From positions 186,001 through 250,000 of the forward strand of contig NZ_FNNV01000009.1 of the NCBI RefSeq assembly GCF_900106745.1: a DNA stretch of 64,000 nt. The letters are read 5' to 3'. This DNA is from Paenibacillus sp. CF384. GTDB lineage: Bacteria > Bacillota > Bacilli > Paenibacillales > Paenibacillaceae. Both the position numbers and the translations under genes were made by a program. This document shows positions 9,493 to 17,823 of the stretch, piece after piece; positions within the stretch are counted from its first letter, which is position 1, and each line of letters opens with the position of its first letter. A model generated the notes under the pieces. It saw only the letters and a program-made list of their open reading frames with translations, was not told where the DNA came from and did no database searches.

Positions 9493-10497
9493 ATGACGAT
9501 GAGCGAGAATAGAACTTTCGAAGGTACCTATCAGGGAGAAAAGGCAGTTTGGTTGAAATATGACCGCTACGAGGCGGCAATTCTGCCCGAGGTTGGGGGA
9601 AATCTGATCGCTTTCCGTGATGTGGCAAGCGGTACTCAATATCTGCATGAACCTACAATGGATGAAATGGAATCGTTCAAAGCGAGACCGTTCATTCATG
9701 GGATTCCGGTATTATTTCCGCCGAATCGCTTCGAGGATGGCAAGTTTCCTTGGAACGGACGGACGTACCAATTCCCGGTCAATGAGCCTGCGACAGGCAA
9801 CCATCTGCATGGCTTTGTACATAGCGAGACTTGGGCAGTTGAAGAATTCGGCACGACAGCCGGTGAAAGTTACGTTGTCGTATCCCTGTTAGTGGATGAG
9901 CAAAGTGCGGTGTATACGTACCTGCCGCATAAATTCACGATCAAGCTTCGTTATGCGATCAGTGCCGACGGTTTGCACCAGCATGTCATGGTTCGCAATG
10001 AAGGCGACGATGTCATGCCATGTCTGTTCGCGTTCCACACCTCGGTGAATGCTCCGTTCGTTCCGGGCGGTTCTGCGCAAGACTACCGCTTGAAGCTGAC
10101 GATCGGCGAGCGTTGGGAAATGAGCGAGCGCATGCTTCCGACAGGCAAACACCAGCCACTGTCCACGAACGAAGAGCTGATGAAAGGCGAAGGCGTCTAT
10201 CCATTCTTCGAATCGCTGGACAACCATTACACGGCAGTGGCACAGAATGGCCGCAACCGGATGGAGCTGACCGACACGAAACATGGTATCACGCTCGTTT
10301 ATGATGTGGGTACTTCGTACAAGCAGTGGATGATTTGGAACAACGGTGCTACAGAAGGCTTCTTCTGCCCAGAGCCGCAAATCAACCTCGTGAACGCGCC
10401 GCATGTGGACATGCCTGCCGATGAAATCGGCTTGTACAGCCTAGCTCCGGGCGAGATTTGGGAAGAGACGGGCCGCCTTTACGTGAAGAAAGCTTAG
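9493..10497 (+). CDS. aldose 1-epimerase (galactose mutarotase-like)
   Basis: 334-residue beta-sandwich protein of the aldose epimerase superfamily, which interconverts sugar anomers. The first catalytic His is likely in NHLHGFVH and the second in FAFHTSVNAPF. AGGAG precedes the ATG (9493); an in-frame ATG two codons later is possible. The 170-bp gap upstream shows no clear terminator, so read-through from the esterase cannot be excluded. Followed by the 235-bp repeat array. Confidence 0.82.
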   Translation: MTMSENRTFEGTYQGEKAVWLKYDRYEAAILPEVGGNLIAFRDVASGTQYLHEPTMDEMESFKARPFIHGIPVLFPPNRFEDGKFPWNGRTYQFPVNEPATGNHLHGFVHSETWAVEEFGTTAGESYVVVSLLVDEQSAVYTYLPHKFTIKLRYAISADGLHQHVMVRNEGDDVMPCLFAFHTSVNAPFVPGGSAQDYRLKLTIGERWEMSERMLPTGKHQPLSTNEELMKGEGVYPFFESLDNHYTAVAQNGRNRMELTDTKHGITLVYDVGTSYKQWMIWNNGATEGFFCPEPQINLVNAPHVDMPADEIGLYSLAPGEIWEETGRLYVKKA

Positions 10498-10589
10498 ATG
10501 GCAGGTTGATTGAGACGATCTGGCCGACTGGGGCAGGGCAATTTCCGGCTGCGGGAGGTCATACTGCAGGTGGTGGAAGGTTGCCGAAT

Positions 10590-11555
10590 GGGCAATGTTT
10601 GACCAGCAAAGCAGCCGCCTGCCAGCTGGGAATGAGAATGTTGCATGGAATGCAACATTTCGCGTCCCAGGAGCTCGGAAGCGTGAAAATGTTGAGCGGA
10701 ATGCAACATTTGGCCCGGGAAGAGCTTCAAAGTGGCGGTTGGAGGCGAAAATGTTGCACAACGCGCAACATTTTCCTTCCCGAGGTCCCAAATGCTCGAA
10801 ATTGCTGCACAAACTGCAACATTTGACGCCAAGCAGCCATCTGGCTGCTTGGGAGTGGGAGTGAGGGTGGGAATGTTGCTGAAACTGCAACATTTCGCGT
10901 CCCAGGAGCTCGGAATCGTGAAAATGTTGCGCGGACTGCAACATTTGGCCCGCGAAGAGCTTCAAAGTGGCGGTTGGAGGCGAAAATGTTGCACAACGCG
11001 CAACATTTTGCTTTCTGGGGTCCCAAATGCTCGAAAATGCTGCACAAACTGCAACATTTGACGCCAAGCAGCCATCTGGCTGCTTGGGAGTGGGAGTGAG
11101 GGTGGGAATGTTGCTGAAACTGCAACATTTCGCGTCCCAGGAGCTCGGAATCGTGAAAATGTTGCGTGGAATGCAACATTTGGCCCGCGAAGAGCTTCAA
11201 AGTGGCGGATGGAGGCGGAAATGTTGCACAACGCGCAACATTTTCCTTCCCGAGGTCCCAAATGCTCGAAAATGCTGCACAAACTGCAACATTTGACGCT
11301 AAGCAGCCATCTGGCAGCATGGGAGTGGGGGAGGTGGTGGGAATGTTGCATGGAATGCAACATTTCGCGTCCCAGGAGCGCGGAAGTGTGAAAATGTTGC
11401 GCGGAATGCAACATTTGGCACGGGAAGAGCTTCAAAGTGGCGGTTGGAGTCGAAAATGTTGCACAACGCGCAACATTTTGCTTCCCGAGGTCCCAAAAGC
11501 TCGAAAATGCTGCACAAACTGCAACATTCCGCGTCCCGAGGGCTCGCAGCTTTGT
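10590..11555. repeat. tandem array of a 235-bp unit, each with four palindromes
   Basis: Four full copies in exact register. Palindromes of 23 bp with arms AATGTTGC/GCAACATT start at 10637, 10688, 10750, 10801; 10872, 10923, 10985, 11036; 11107, 11158, 11220, 11271; 11342, 11393, 11455, 11506. Inside a unit the steps are 51, 62, 51 and 71 bp, with no insertion or deletion between copies. The long spacer carries another hairpin (AAGCAGCC, 4 nt, GGCTGCTT at 10831-10850 and 11066-11085; decayed at 11301-11320). A shortened, degenerate edge lies left of 10637 and a partial spacer right of 11528. 235 is not a multiple of 3, so the array is not a protein repeat. No transposase or terminal inverted repeat seen. 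Confidence 0.95.
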
Positions 11556-11563
11556 AAACTAGC

Positions 11564-11634
11564 AAAAGTCCGCATCAGCAGCCGAGTGCGCTTCCTCCAT
11601 TGGAGAAGCGCCGGCCGCTGATGCGGACTTTTTT
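11564..11634. terminator. long bidirectional hairpin terminator
   Basis: AAAAGTCCGCATCAGC pairs with GCTGATGCGGACTTTT around an inner stem (GCGCTTC...GAAGCGC), with A- and T-runs outside. It can end transcription from the array side and from the convergent GNAT gene, whose stop codon is at its edge. Confidence 0.8.
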
Positions 11635-12173
11635 CACCTAATGCTTCGAAGCAAGCTGTAGACATTCGTGTCATGCGACTTGCCGCCTTGGACCATGTAA
11701 TCTCGCAGCACGCCTTCCTGCTGGAACCCGAGCTTCGTTAACACAGCATGAGATGCGCCATTCTCTACAAAAACGACGGCACCGATTCTTGCCAGCTCAA
11801 GCTGCTCAAAGCCGTACGCGACGATCGTTGCCACAGCCTCAGATGCATAGCCTTTGTGCCAGTGATCCGGATGGAGCTCGTAGCCGATCTCGGCTCTGCG
11901 ATGCTTGGGCATCCACGCATTGAATCCGATTGTGCCGATAATTCGGTTATCCGGGCTGTCTTTGAGCTGGATTCCCCACCGAATACCGCGCTTCTCTTGA
12001 TAATTCCGAGCGAACAGCATGACGAATTCGGCGGCTTGCTCCAGTCGTTCGAGCGGTTCTTGCCCATAATAACGCGTGACGTCAACGTTTGAGAAACAAG
12101 CAAATATCCCGGCCGCATCGGCTTCAGTTAACTCTCGTAATAGCAGTCTGTCGGTTTCTAGTCTCGGAAACAG
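11634..12173 (-). CDS. GNAT acetyltransferase (RimJ/RimL type), apparent CTG start
   Basis: N-acetyltransferase of the RimJ/RimL group. The frame begins with the family N-terminus FPRLETDRLLLRELTEAD and continues to the acetyl-CoA loop region (HWHKGYASEAV) and VENGASHAVLTKLGF; 179 residues is the family size. No ATG, GTG or TTG is available upstream in frame. The only well-placed codon is CTG (12171-12173), 6 nt after AGGAGGG. The first in-frame ATG (12020) would delete the conserved N-terminal third. It starts 15 bp after the AraC gene and probably shares its transcript. Confidence 0.8.
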   Translation of the reverse strand: MFPRLETDRLLLRELTEADAAGIFACFSNVDVTRYYGQEPLERLEQAAEFVMLFARNYQEKRGIRWGIQLKDSPDNRIIGTIGFNAWMPKHRRAEIGYELHPDHWHKGYASEAVATIVAYGFEQLELARIGAVVFVENGASHAVLTKLGFQQEGVLRDYMVQGGKSHDTNVYSLLRSIR

Positions 12174-12188
12174 ATGAGTCCCTCCTAA

Positions 12189-13049
12189 TCATGGCAGCGG
12201 CAGCTGTCCCTTACGGATCGCTGACGGTGTTGAATTGCGAACCTTCTTAAACACTCTACCAAAATAAGTCATCGTGGAGAAGCCCGCACGTTCGGCGATC
12301 TCGGCGACCGGATAATCGGTATCGCGCAGCATTCGCTCGGCTTCTTGTACACGCAGCATGTGGATGTATTCGATTAATGTCTTGCCGGTGACCTGCTTGA
12401 AGATTTTGCAGAAATGAGTCGGACTTAGATTCACCATACGCGCAGCTTCGTTCACGCTGATCGATTCCTGGTAACGTTCGCGAAGCGTCTGGAGCAGATG
12501 CGATAAATCATAAGGTTTCTGCGCGCGTGGCAGAGATAAGTCCGTGTGCTGCTGGGCATAGCGAAAATAAAGCCCAAAGATCCGCAGCAGCTCTGCCTTC
12601 ACGAGCAGCTCATACCCCGGCTGTTTCCCTTGGAACTCCTCCACGAGTCGCTCGAATGAATGATTCATCTCGTTGATGTACGGGGCAGTCGCCTGCATCG
12701 AACTTGGCCATTTGACCTGCTGCTGCAGGTAGGGCACGAAATAATGATGCTCCGTTATATCAAGCCCGCTTCCCCGCACCAATGCTTCGTTAAACACGAT
12801 GCAAATCAGCTCCGTATCCGGTTCAAGCGTCACAACGCCATGAAGCTGCTTTGTATTAACAAAGGCCAATTCTCCCTTGTTCAATGGCATAAAGGAAGCA
12901 TCAATTTGTACCCGGGCACGACCTTCTTTGACATAGATCCATTCCATATGATCATGCCAATGCAAATGCACGTCTTTCACAATAAACACGTTGATCGGAA
13001 AGGTGCGATCGGGAATCCACGTATTCTCTTTAAACGGACTTACCGTCAT
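12189..13049 (-). CDS. AraC family transcriptional regulator
   Basis: 286 residues with an N-terminal cupin (DVHLHWHDHMEWIYV) and a C-terminal double helix-turn-helix (ISVNEAARMVNLSPTHF and IAERAGFSTMTYFGRVF). GGAGG lies 8 nt before the ATG. It is divergent from the isomerase/Gfo-Idh pair, the usual layout for an activator of a sugar operon, so those genes are its likely target. The effector is unknown. Confidence 0.88.
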   Translation of the reverse strand: MTVSPFKENTWIPDRTFPINVFIVKDVHLHWHDHMEWIYVKEGRARVQIDASFMPLNKGELAFVNTKQLHGVVTLEPDTELICIVFNEALVRGSGLDITEHHYFVPYLQQQVKWPSSMQATAPYINEMNHSFERLVEEFQGKQPGYELLVKAELLRIFGLYFRYAQQHTDLSLPRAQKPYDLSHLLQTLRERYQESISVNEAARMVNLSPTHFCKIFKQVTGKTLIEYIHMLRVQEAERMLRDTDYPVAEIAERAGFSTMTYFGRVFKKVRNSTPSAIRKGQLPLP

Positions 13050-13076
13050 AAGGACAGCCTCCAGTCTATACGTACG

Positions 13077-13106
13077 ATTTTACGTCATATATGGATAAAA
13101 TCTCAA
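13077..13106 (-). promoter_or_regulatory. putative promoter of araC-type gene
   Basis: On the minus strand TTGAGA and TAAAAT are 18 bp apart in the divergent region. Nearby TACGA-containing repeats (13071-13085, 13127-13150, 13192-13199) could be AraC sites. Confidence 0.35.
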
Positions 13107-13261
13107 TTGGAATCGCTTTTATCACCTAGAATATCGTAAGATTGTACGAATTGTTCGCAATTTTGGTTCTAGTTTGAAGCACAACCTTTCGGTACGATAA
13201 GAGCAGAACCAGCGCATTTGGAAGCAATAGCATAGTATTCGGAAAGGTGATGGAACGAATC

Positions 13262-14143
13262 GTGAACAATATTCGAATCGGCACACTGGTCAATGGCAGC
13301 ACGGCAGCAAAAGTTATCCCGCAAATCATCCCGCATGGCTTCGAATCATTCGGATTAACGTTCTGGCAAACCACGCAAGGCACGGATCTGCAGGAGCTCG
13401 CTCGTCAGGTCAGAGAGCAGCTGGCGGAGCGCGATATCGTCATCTCGACATTAGGCGTATTCGGCAATCCGCTCACAGGCGCAGGCGACAACCATGATAC
13501 TTTAGCCAGCTGGGAGCGGTTAATAGATGCTGCTGAAGCTTTTGGTACAGACCTTGTGACCGGATTTACGGGTAGAATGCCCGGCAGCATCGATGAGTCC
13601 ATGACGAGATTTGGCGAAGTGTTCGGCGAACTGACCAAGCGGGCAGAGTCGCGCGGTGTTCGGATCGCTTTCGAGAACTGCGATATGGGCGGTACTTGGG
13701 GGCGTGGCGAATGGAATATCGCGCATAACCCGACGGCATGGGAAATGATGTTCAATACGGTGCAGGCAGATAACATCGGACTGCAATGGGAGCCTTGCCA
13801 TCAGATGGTGAGCTTAATCGATCCGATTCCGCAGCTTCGCAAATGGACGTCCAAAATCTTCAACGTACATGGCAAAGATGCTACAATCGCATGGGATGTC
13901 GTGAAGGAATACGGCATTCACGGACCTCGTGAATTTGTTTGGCACCGGACACCTGGTTTCGGCGATTCCAACTGGACCGATATTATTTCAATTCTGCGTC
14001 AAGCCGGCTACAAGGGCAGCATCGATATCGAGGGCTGGCATGATCCGGTCTACAAGAATGAGCTCGAAATGACAGGACAAGTCCATGGTCTAAATTATCT
14101 CAAACGCTGCCGCGGTGGCGATTTTGTTCCTAATCCGGTATAG
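13262..14143 (+). CDS. sugar phosphate isomerase/epimerase (TIM barrel)
   Basis: 293-residue xylose-isomerase-like TIM barrel. Likely metal ligands are Glu in FENCDMGG, Glu/His in WEPCHQM, His in FNVHGKD and Glu in DIEGWHD. GTG 13262 is preferred because AAAGGTGATGG lies 9 nt upstream and matches the anti-Shine-Dalgarno well; starts at 13247 or 13250 would lie inside that site. Followed 17 bp later by a Gfo/Idh dehydrogenase. Such pairs commonly act in inositol or rare-sugar catabolism; the substrate is not known. Confidence 0.83.
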   Translation: MNNIRIGTLVNGSTAAKVIPQIIPHGFESFGLTFWQTTQGTDLQELARQVREQLAERDIVISTLGVFGNPLTGAGDNHDTLASWERLIDAAEAFGTDLVTGFTGRMPGSIDESMTRFGEVFGELTKRAESRGVRIAFENCDMGGTWGRGEWNIAHNPTAWEMMFNTVQADNIGLQWEPCHQMVSLIDPIPQLRKWTSKIFNVHGKDATIAWDVVKEYGIHGPREFVWHRTPGFGDSNWTDIISILRQAGYKGSIDIEGWHDPVYKNELEMTGQVHGLNYLKRCRGGDFVPNPV

Positions 14144-14160
14144 AAGGAGATCGATGAACG

Positions 14161-15174
14161 ATGAAGCATCGCATAGTAGTAGCAGGCTGCGGGGGCATGT
14201 CCAATACGTGGCTCGATTACGCAACCGAGCGTGAAAATGCCGAAATTGTCGGCCTTGTCGACATTTATGAAGAGAGTGCCAAGGCACAGGCAGCTAAACG
14301 CAGCCTGCAAGTACCGACCTTCACAGATCTGGCAACGGCCTTAGCCGAGACGAATGCGAATCTTGTATTCGATGTTACCATTCCGGCTAGCCATAAGCAG
14401 ATCGTTACAACCGCCATGCGTGCAGGCTGTAATGTATTCGGCGAGAAACCGATGGCGGAATCATATGCCGATGCCGAAGAAATCGTTGCGGTGAGCAAGG
14501 AAACGGGCAGAAGCTACGCCGTGATGCAAAATCGCCGCTATAACAAGCAAATCCGTTCCTTCCTGGATTTGATCGGCTCTGGAGCAATCGGGACGGTCGG
14601 CTCGATTCATGCGGATTTTTTCCTCGGACCGCATTTCGGCGGTTTCCGCGACCTGATGGACAATCCGCTGATCGTGGATATGGCGATTCACACGTTTGAC
14701 CAAGCCCGCTTCCTGAGCGGCGCAGATCCGGTATCGGTCTATTGCCATGAATATAACCCTCCGGGCTCCTGGTACAAAGGAAACGCATCTGCGGTTTGTA
14801 TTTATGAAATGAGCGATGGTTCGGTGTTTACTTATAACGGTTCCTGGTGCGCAGATGGGTTGAACACCTCATGGGAATCGAACTGGCGCGTCACCGGCAG
14901 CGAGGGCGGGGCACGCTGGGACGGAGCCACGATGCCGTACGGCGAATGCATAGACCGTTCGAAACCGGCAGGCTTCACCCTCGAGATGAAGCGCGTGGAA
15001 GGCAGCCAAGAATGGAGCGGGCGTGAAGGTCACTACGGCTGCATGGATGAAATGTTCGCTGCGCTGGAGGAGAATCGTCCGGCCGAAACGAACTGCCATG
15101 ACAACATTAAGAGTGTTGCGATGGTGTTCGGCGCAGTCGAGAGCGCGCGTCTGGGACAGAAGATTAAGCTGTAA
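14161..15174 (+). CDS. Gfo/Idh/MocA family oxidoreductase
   Basis: 337-residue NAD(P)-binding dehydrogenase. The Rossmann motif is VVAGCGGMSNTW and the GEKPM motif is near residue 98; DMAIHTFDQARFL matches the substrate-domain helix with the catalytic His. GAAGGAG lies before the ATG. It pairs with the preceding isomerase and is followed by a terminator, so the two form a short operon opposite the AraC gene. Confidence 0.87.
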   Translation: MKHRIVVAGCGGMSNTWLDYATERENAEIVGLVDIYEESAKAQAAKRSLQVPTFTDLATALAETNANLVFDVTIPASHKQIVTTAMRAGCNVFGEKPMAESYADAEEIVAVSKETGRSYAVMQNRRYNKQIRSFLDLIGSGAIGTVGSIHADFFLGPHFGGFRDLMDNPLIVDMAIHTFDQARFLSGADPVSVYCHEYNPPGSWYKGNASAVCIYEMSDGSVFTYNGSWCADGLNTSWESNWRVTGSEGGARWDGATMPYGECIDRSKPAGFTLEMKRVEGSQEWSGREGHYGCMDEMFAALEENRPAETNCHDNIKSVAMVFGAVESARLGQKIKL

Positions 15175-15202
15175 GCAGCCATTGTACGAACCTTGTAAGT
15201 AG

Positions 15203-15235
15203 AGAGAGTCTGCCATTGCGGCGGCTCTCTTTTTC
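15203..15235 (+). terminator. terminator of isomerase-dehydrogenase operon
   Basis: AGAGAGTC pairs with GGCTCTCT, extended by GCC/GGC, and is followed by a run of five T. Confidence 0.75.
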
Positions 15236-15239
15236 TTGT

Positions 15240-15270
15240 TGATTAGATGGTTTCCAACTGATGCATAATA
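15240..15270 (+). promoter_or_regulatory. putative sigma-G promoter of germination operon
   Basis: TGATTA (15240-15245) and CATAATA (15264-15270) are 18 bp apart, close to the forespore sigma-G consensus (TGAATA / CATAMTA). This fits germinant receptor genes, which are expressed in the forespore. The ATG at 15261 overlaps the -10 and so cannot be the translation start. Confidence 0.55.
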
Positions 15271-15299
15271 ACATAAAAACATCCAGCGGGGGTAAATCT

Positions 15300-16724
15300 A
15301 TGACTTCAACCCAAGAACATACATTGCCGACGCTGTCGCATACCCTTCACGAGTTCGAGGACTGCAGCGATCTCATTCACCGAACGATTCCTACTCTTGA
15401 TATCGATATTGTCTTTATCGGCAACCTGATTTCGGGAGACAAGCTTTACAGAGATCTGATCAATCTGGTCGAGAATGCAGACCAAGATCAGCTGCGACGG
15501 CTCTTTGAGCAATCGAAGTTTGTTCCAATGACGGACAGCAAAGAGCTCATTGTCAGCATTTTATCCGGACGAGCAGCATTATTCTTTGAAGGAAACGTTT
15601 ATATCATTGATGTTTCCGGCAATGAGGGCCGCTCGGTATCGCAATCGGAACAGGAAACAACCATTACCGGGCCGCATGATGCGTTCACGGAGGATGCCGG
15701 CGTCAGTCTGGGATTGCTCCGCAAACGGATTCGAAGTTCTCACCTTAAAGTGATCAAGCTTGCCGTAGGTGAAGTTACCAAGTCAGATGTCTATGTGCTC
15801 TATATGAAAGACTTAGCAAACATGGAGTACGTCAACGAACTGAAGAAACGTATTCAGGACATTGAAGTGGATGCCGTGCTGGATACCAACATGCTGGTTC
15901 AGCTTATCGATGATAGCCCTTATGCTCTCTTTCCGCAAATCTTAACTTCCGAACGCCCCGATGCAATCGCCTCTAAGCTCGTAGCAGGGAGGGTAGTCGG
16001 ATTAATGGACGGGAGTCCGACGGCGTTCAGCATTCCCGCTTCTTTCGTGGAATTCTTCTCTTCCTCCGATGATTATTACATGCGCTGGATGCTCGGCTCT
16101 GCGACGCGAATATTGAGATTTATCGCGCTCTTCATCACCATGATCTTTACAGCGCTGTATGTGTCGGTTACGACCTTTCATTATGAAATGATTCCGCAAA
16201 ATCTTATTCTGACGCTGGCTGAATCTCGCAGCAGAGTGCCTTTTCCACCCGTGTACGAGGCGATGCTTATGGAGCTTACAATCGAGCTGCTGCGCGAAGC
16301 GGGAGCGCGTTTGCCGACCAAGATCGGACAAACCATCGGTATCGTCGGTGGTATCGTCATCGGTCAAGCGGCCGTTCAAGCTGGGCTGACCAGTAATATC
16401 CTCATCATTGCGGTCGCTTCCTCGACGATCGCTTCGTTCGTGATCCCTAACTATACGATGAGTGCATCGATTCGCCTGATTCGATTCGGACTGATTTTGT
16501 TGGCCGGCTTATGGGGGAATCTCGGACTTGCCATGGGACTTGCAGCTGTCATTATTCATCTGAGCGGCATGACCAGCTTCGGTTCTTCTTACCTGACTCC
16601 GATTGCACCGAATAACCCTTCGGAGTGGCGTGACGTGCTCTTCCGCGCGCCATTCAGCAAGCTGAACTATCGCCCTTCTCAGACGCGAACGAGAAATATG
16701 GTTAGACAGAAGATGAAGAGGTGA
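15300..16724 (+). CDS. spore germination protein, GerA/GerKA family (A subunit)
   Basis: A subunit of a nutrient germinant receptor in the spore inner membrane, 474 residues. The N-terminal soluble domain contains DIVFIGNLISGDKLYRDL and the core family block VDAVLDTNMLVQLIDDSP followed by FPQILTSERPD. Membrane helices follow from about residue 280 (LRFIALFITMIFTALYVSV), with the ELLREAGARLP loop typical of GerAA proteins. ATG 15300 follows GCGGGGG at a good distance. First gene of an A-B-C operon. Confidence 0.92.
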   Translation: MTSTQEHTLPTLSHTLHEFEDCSDLIHRTIPTLDIDIVFIGNLISGDKLYRDLINLVENADQDQLRRLFEQSKFVPMTDSKELIVSILSGRAALFFEGNVYIIDVSGNEGRSVSQSEQETTITGPHDAFTEDAGVSLGLLRKRIRSSHLKVIKLAVGEVTKSDVYVLYMKDLANMEYVNELKKRIQDIEVDAVLDTNMLVQLIDDSPYALFPQILTSERPDAIASKLVAGRVVGLMDGSPTAFSIPASFVEFFSSSDDYYMRWMLGSATRILRFIALFITMIFTALYVSVTTFHYEMIPQNLILTLAESRSRVPFPPVYEAMLMELTIELLREAGARLPTKIGQTIGIVGGIVIGQAAVQAGLTSNILIIAVASSTIASFVIPNYTMSASIRLIRFGLILLAGLWGNLGLAMGLAAVIIHLSGMTSFGSSYLTPIAPNNPSEWRDVLFRAPFSKLNYRPSQTRTRNMVRQKMKR

Positions 16725-16731
16725 AGCGCCT

Positions 16732-17823
16732 ATGAATAGCTCTGGATCGGAGAAACTATCGGCTTTCCATATGACGATATTGGTCTTTATGACGCAGTTT
16801 GGTGTCGTTGTGTTCATGCTTCCACGGATGCTCAGCAAGACCTTCGGCACGAACGGATGGATGATGATGCCTGTTTACGGACTGATCGTGATCCTCAATT
16901 TGCTGCTGATCGGCTTCGTGTACAAGCTTGGCAAAGGAAAGTCGATTTTCGATATCATGGAGCATGCCATCCCGAAGCTCCTCTTAATGCCGCTCTACTT
17001 GCTGCTCATTGGCGTCTGGGCAATGCTGGGCTGCCTGGTTGCCAAAGAATATGTCCTAATCTTTCAAATGCTTGCTTTCCCGACGACGAATCCGATGCTA
17101 TTCAAGCTGGCCATGGATGTACTCTTATTCTGGCTGATGATCAAAGGGTTGTACAATATCTCCAAAGCCGCCACGATGTTCTTCTGGGCTTCCATTTGGA
17201 TGCTGCTGCTCGTGTTCTTCTTCTATGGCGAGTTCAGCTTCTCTAGGCTGACACCGTTCTTGTTCAAAGGAGGCACTGCCACCTTGGTGGATGTAGTCGG
17301 TATCTACTCCGCTTTTCTTGGCTATGAGCTCATCATGCTTACCTTCTCGTATACCGATGCCAAAACCAAAATTCTTCGCTCTTCCATCCTCGGGAGTCTG
17401 TTAACGACGGTATTCTATACCTATGTCAGTTTGATCGCATTCGGCTTCTTAAGCCAGAAGCAATTGAATCGCATGCTATATCCTTTAATCGACCTGATGG
17501 CATATATTAAATTCCCTTTCATTGAGAGGATGGAGAACTTGTTCTATGGTTTCTTCCTATTCACGACAATTCTTACAGTCGTAATGTATCAATGGTCGGC
17601 AAAGGAGGCTTGCCGCAGACTTTTTCCCAAATGGAAAGAAAATATAATAGCCGGAGTTATCGTGTTGATCTCCTATATCGTTTCCTATGTGCCCAAGACG
17701 TTAAGCGAAGTCCAAACTTGGCTGCAATTGATCAGTTCCTTGGAATGCGTGGTGGCCTTCGTCTTGCCGCTGTTTTTATTGCTGGTGTTAAGTCTGACGA
17801 GAAAGAAAGTGGTTGCCTCATGA
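16732..17823 (+). CDS. spore germination permease, GerAB/GerKB family (B subunit)
   Basis: 363-residue protein with about ten membrane helices, related to amino-acid/polyamine permeases; B subunits bind the germinant. Starts 7 bp after the A subunit, with AGAGGTGA before the ATG. The stretch LSAFHMTILVFMTQFG at the N-terminus matches the family. Its stop codon overlaps the ATG of the C subunit (ATGA), so translation is coupled. The germinant cannot be predicted. Confidence 0.9.
   Translation: MNSSGSEKLSAFHMTILVFMTQFGVVVFMLPRMLSKTFGTNGWMMMPVYGLIVILNLLLIGFVYKLGKGKSIFDIMEHAIPKLLLMPLYLLLIGVWAMLGCLVAKEYVLIFQMLAFPTTNPMLFKLAMDVLLFWLMIKGLYNISKAATMFFWASIWMLLLVFFFYGEFSFSRLTPFLFKGGTATLVDVVGIYSAFLGYELIMLTFSYTDAKTKILRSSILGSLLTTVFYTYVSLIAFGFLSQKQLNRMLYPLIDLMAYIKFPFIERMENLFYGFFLFTTILTVVMYQWSAKEACRRLFPKWKENIIAGVIVLISYIVSYVPKTLSEVQTWLQLISSLECVVAFVLPLFLLLVLSLTRKKVVAS

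Noticed and set aside
10637-11528. CRISPR array or integron attC sites
   Set aside because: Spacers are themselves repeated every 235 bp, no cas genes or integrase are present, and the palindrome ends do not fit the attC core GTTRRRY.
10590-11555. Insertion sequence remnant
   Set aside because: No transposase fragment, target duplication or outer inverted repeat could be found.
10441-11674. Long Cys/His/Phe-rich reading frames on both strands across the repeat array
   Set aside because: They overlap each other, lack ribosome sites, and the 235-bp period would shift a real protein repeat by one frame per unit.
15261-15263. Upstream ATG of the germinant receptor A gene
   Set aside because: It lies at the -10 of the sigma-G-like promoter and has no ribosome site; ATG 15300 fits better.
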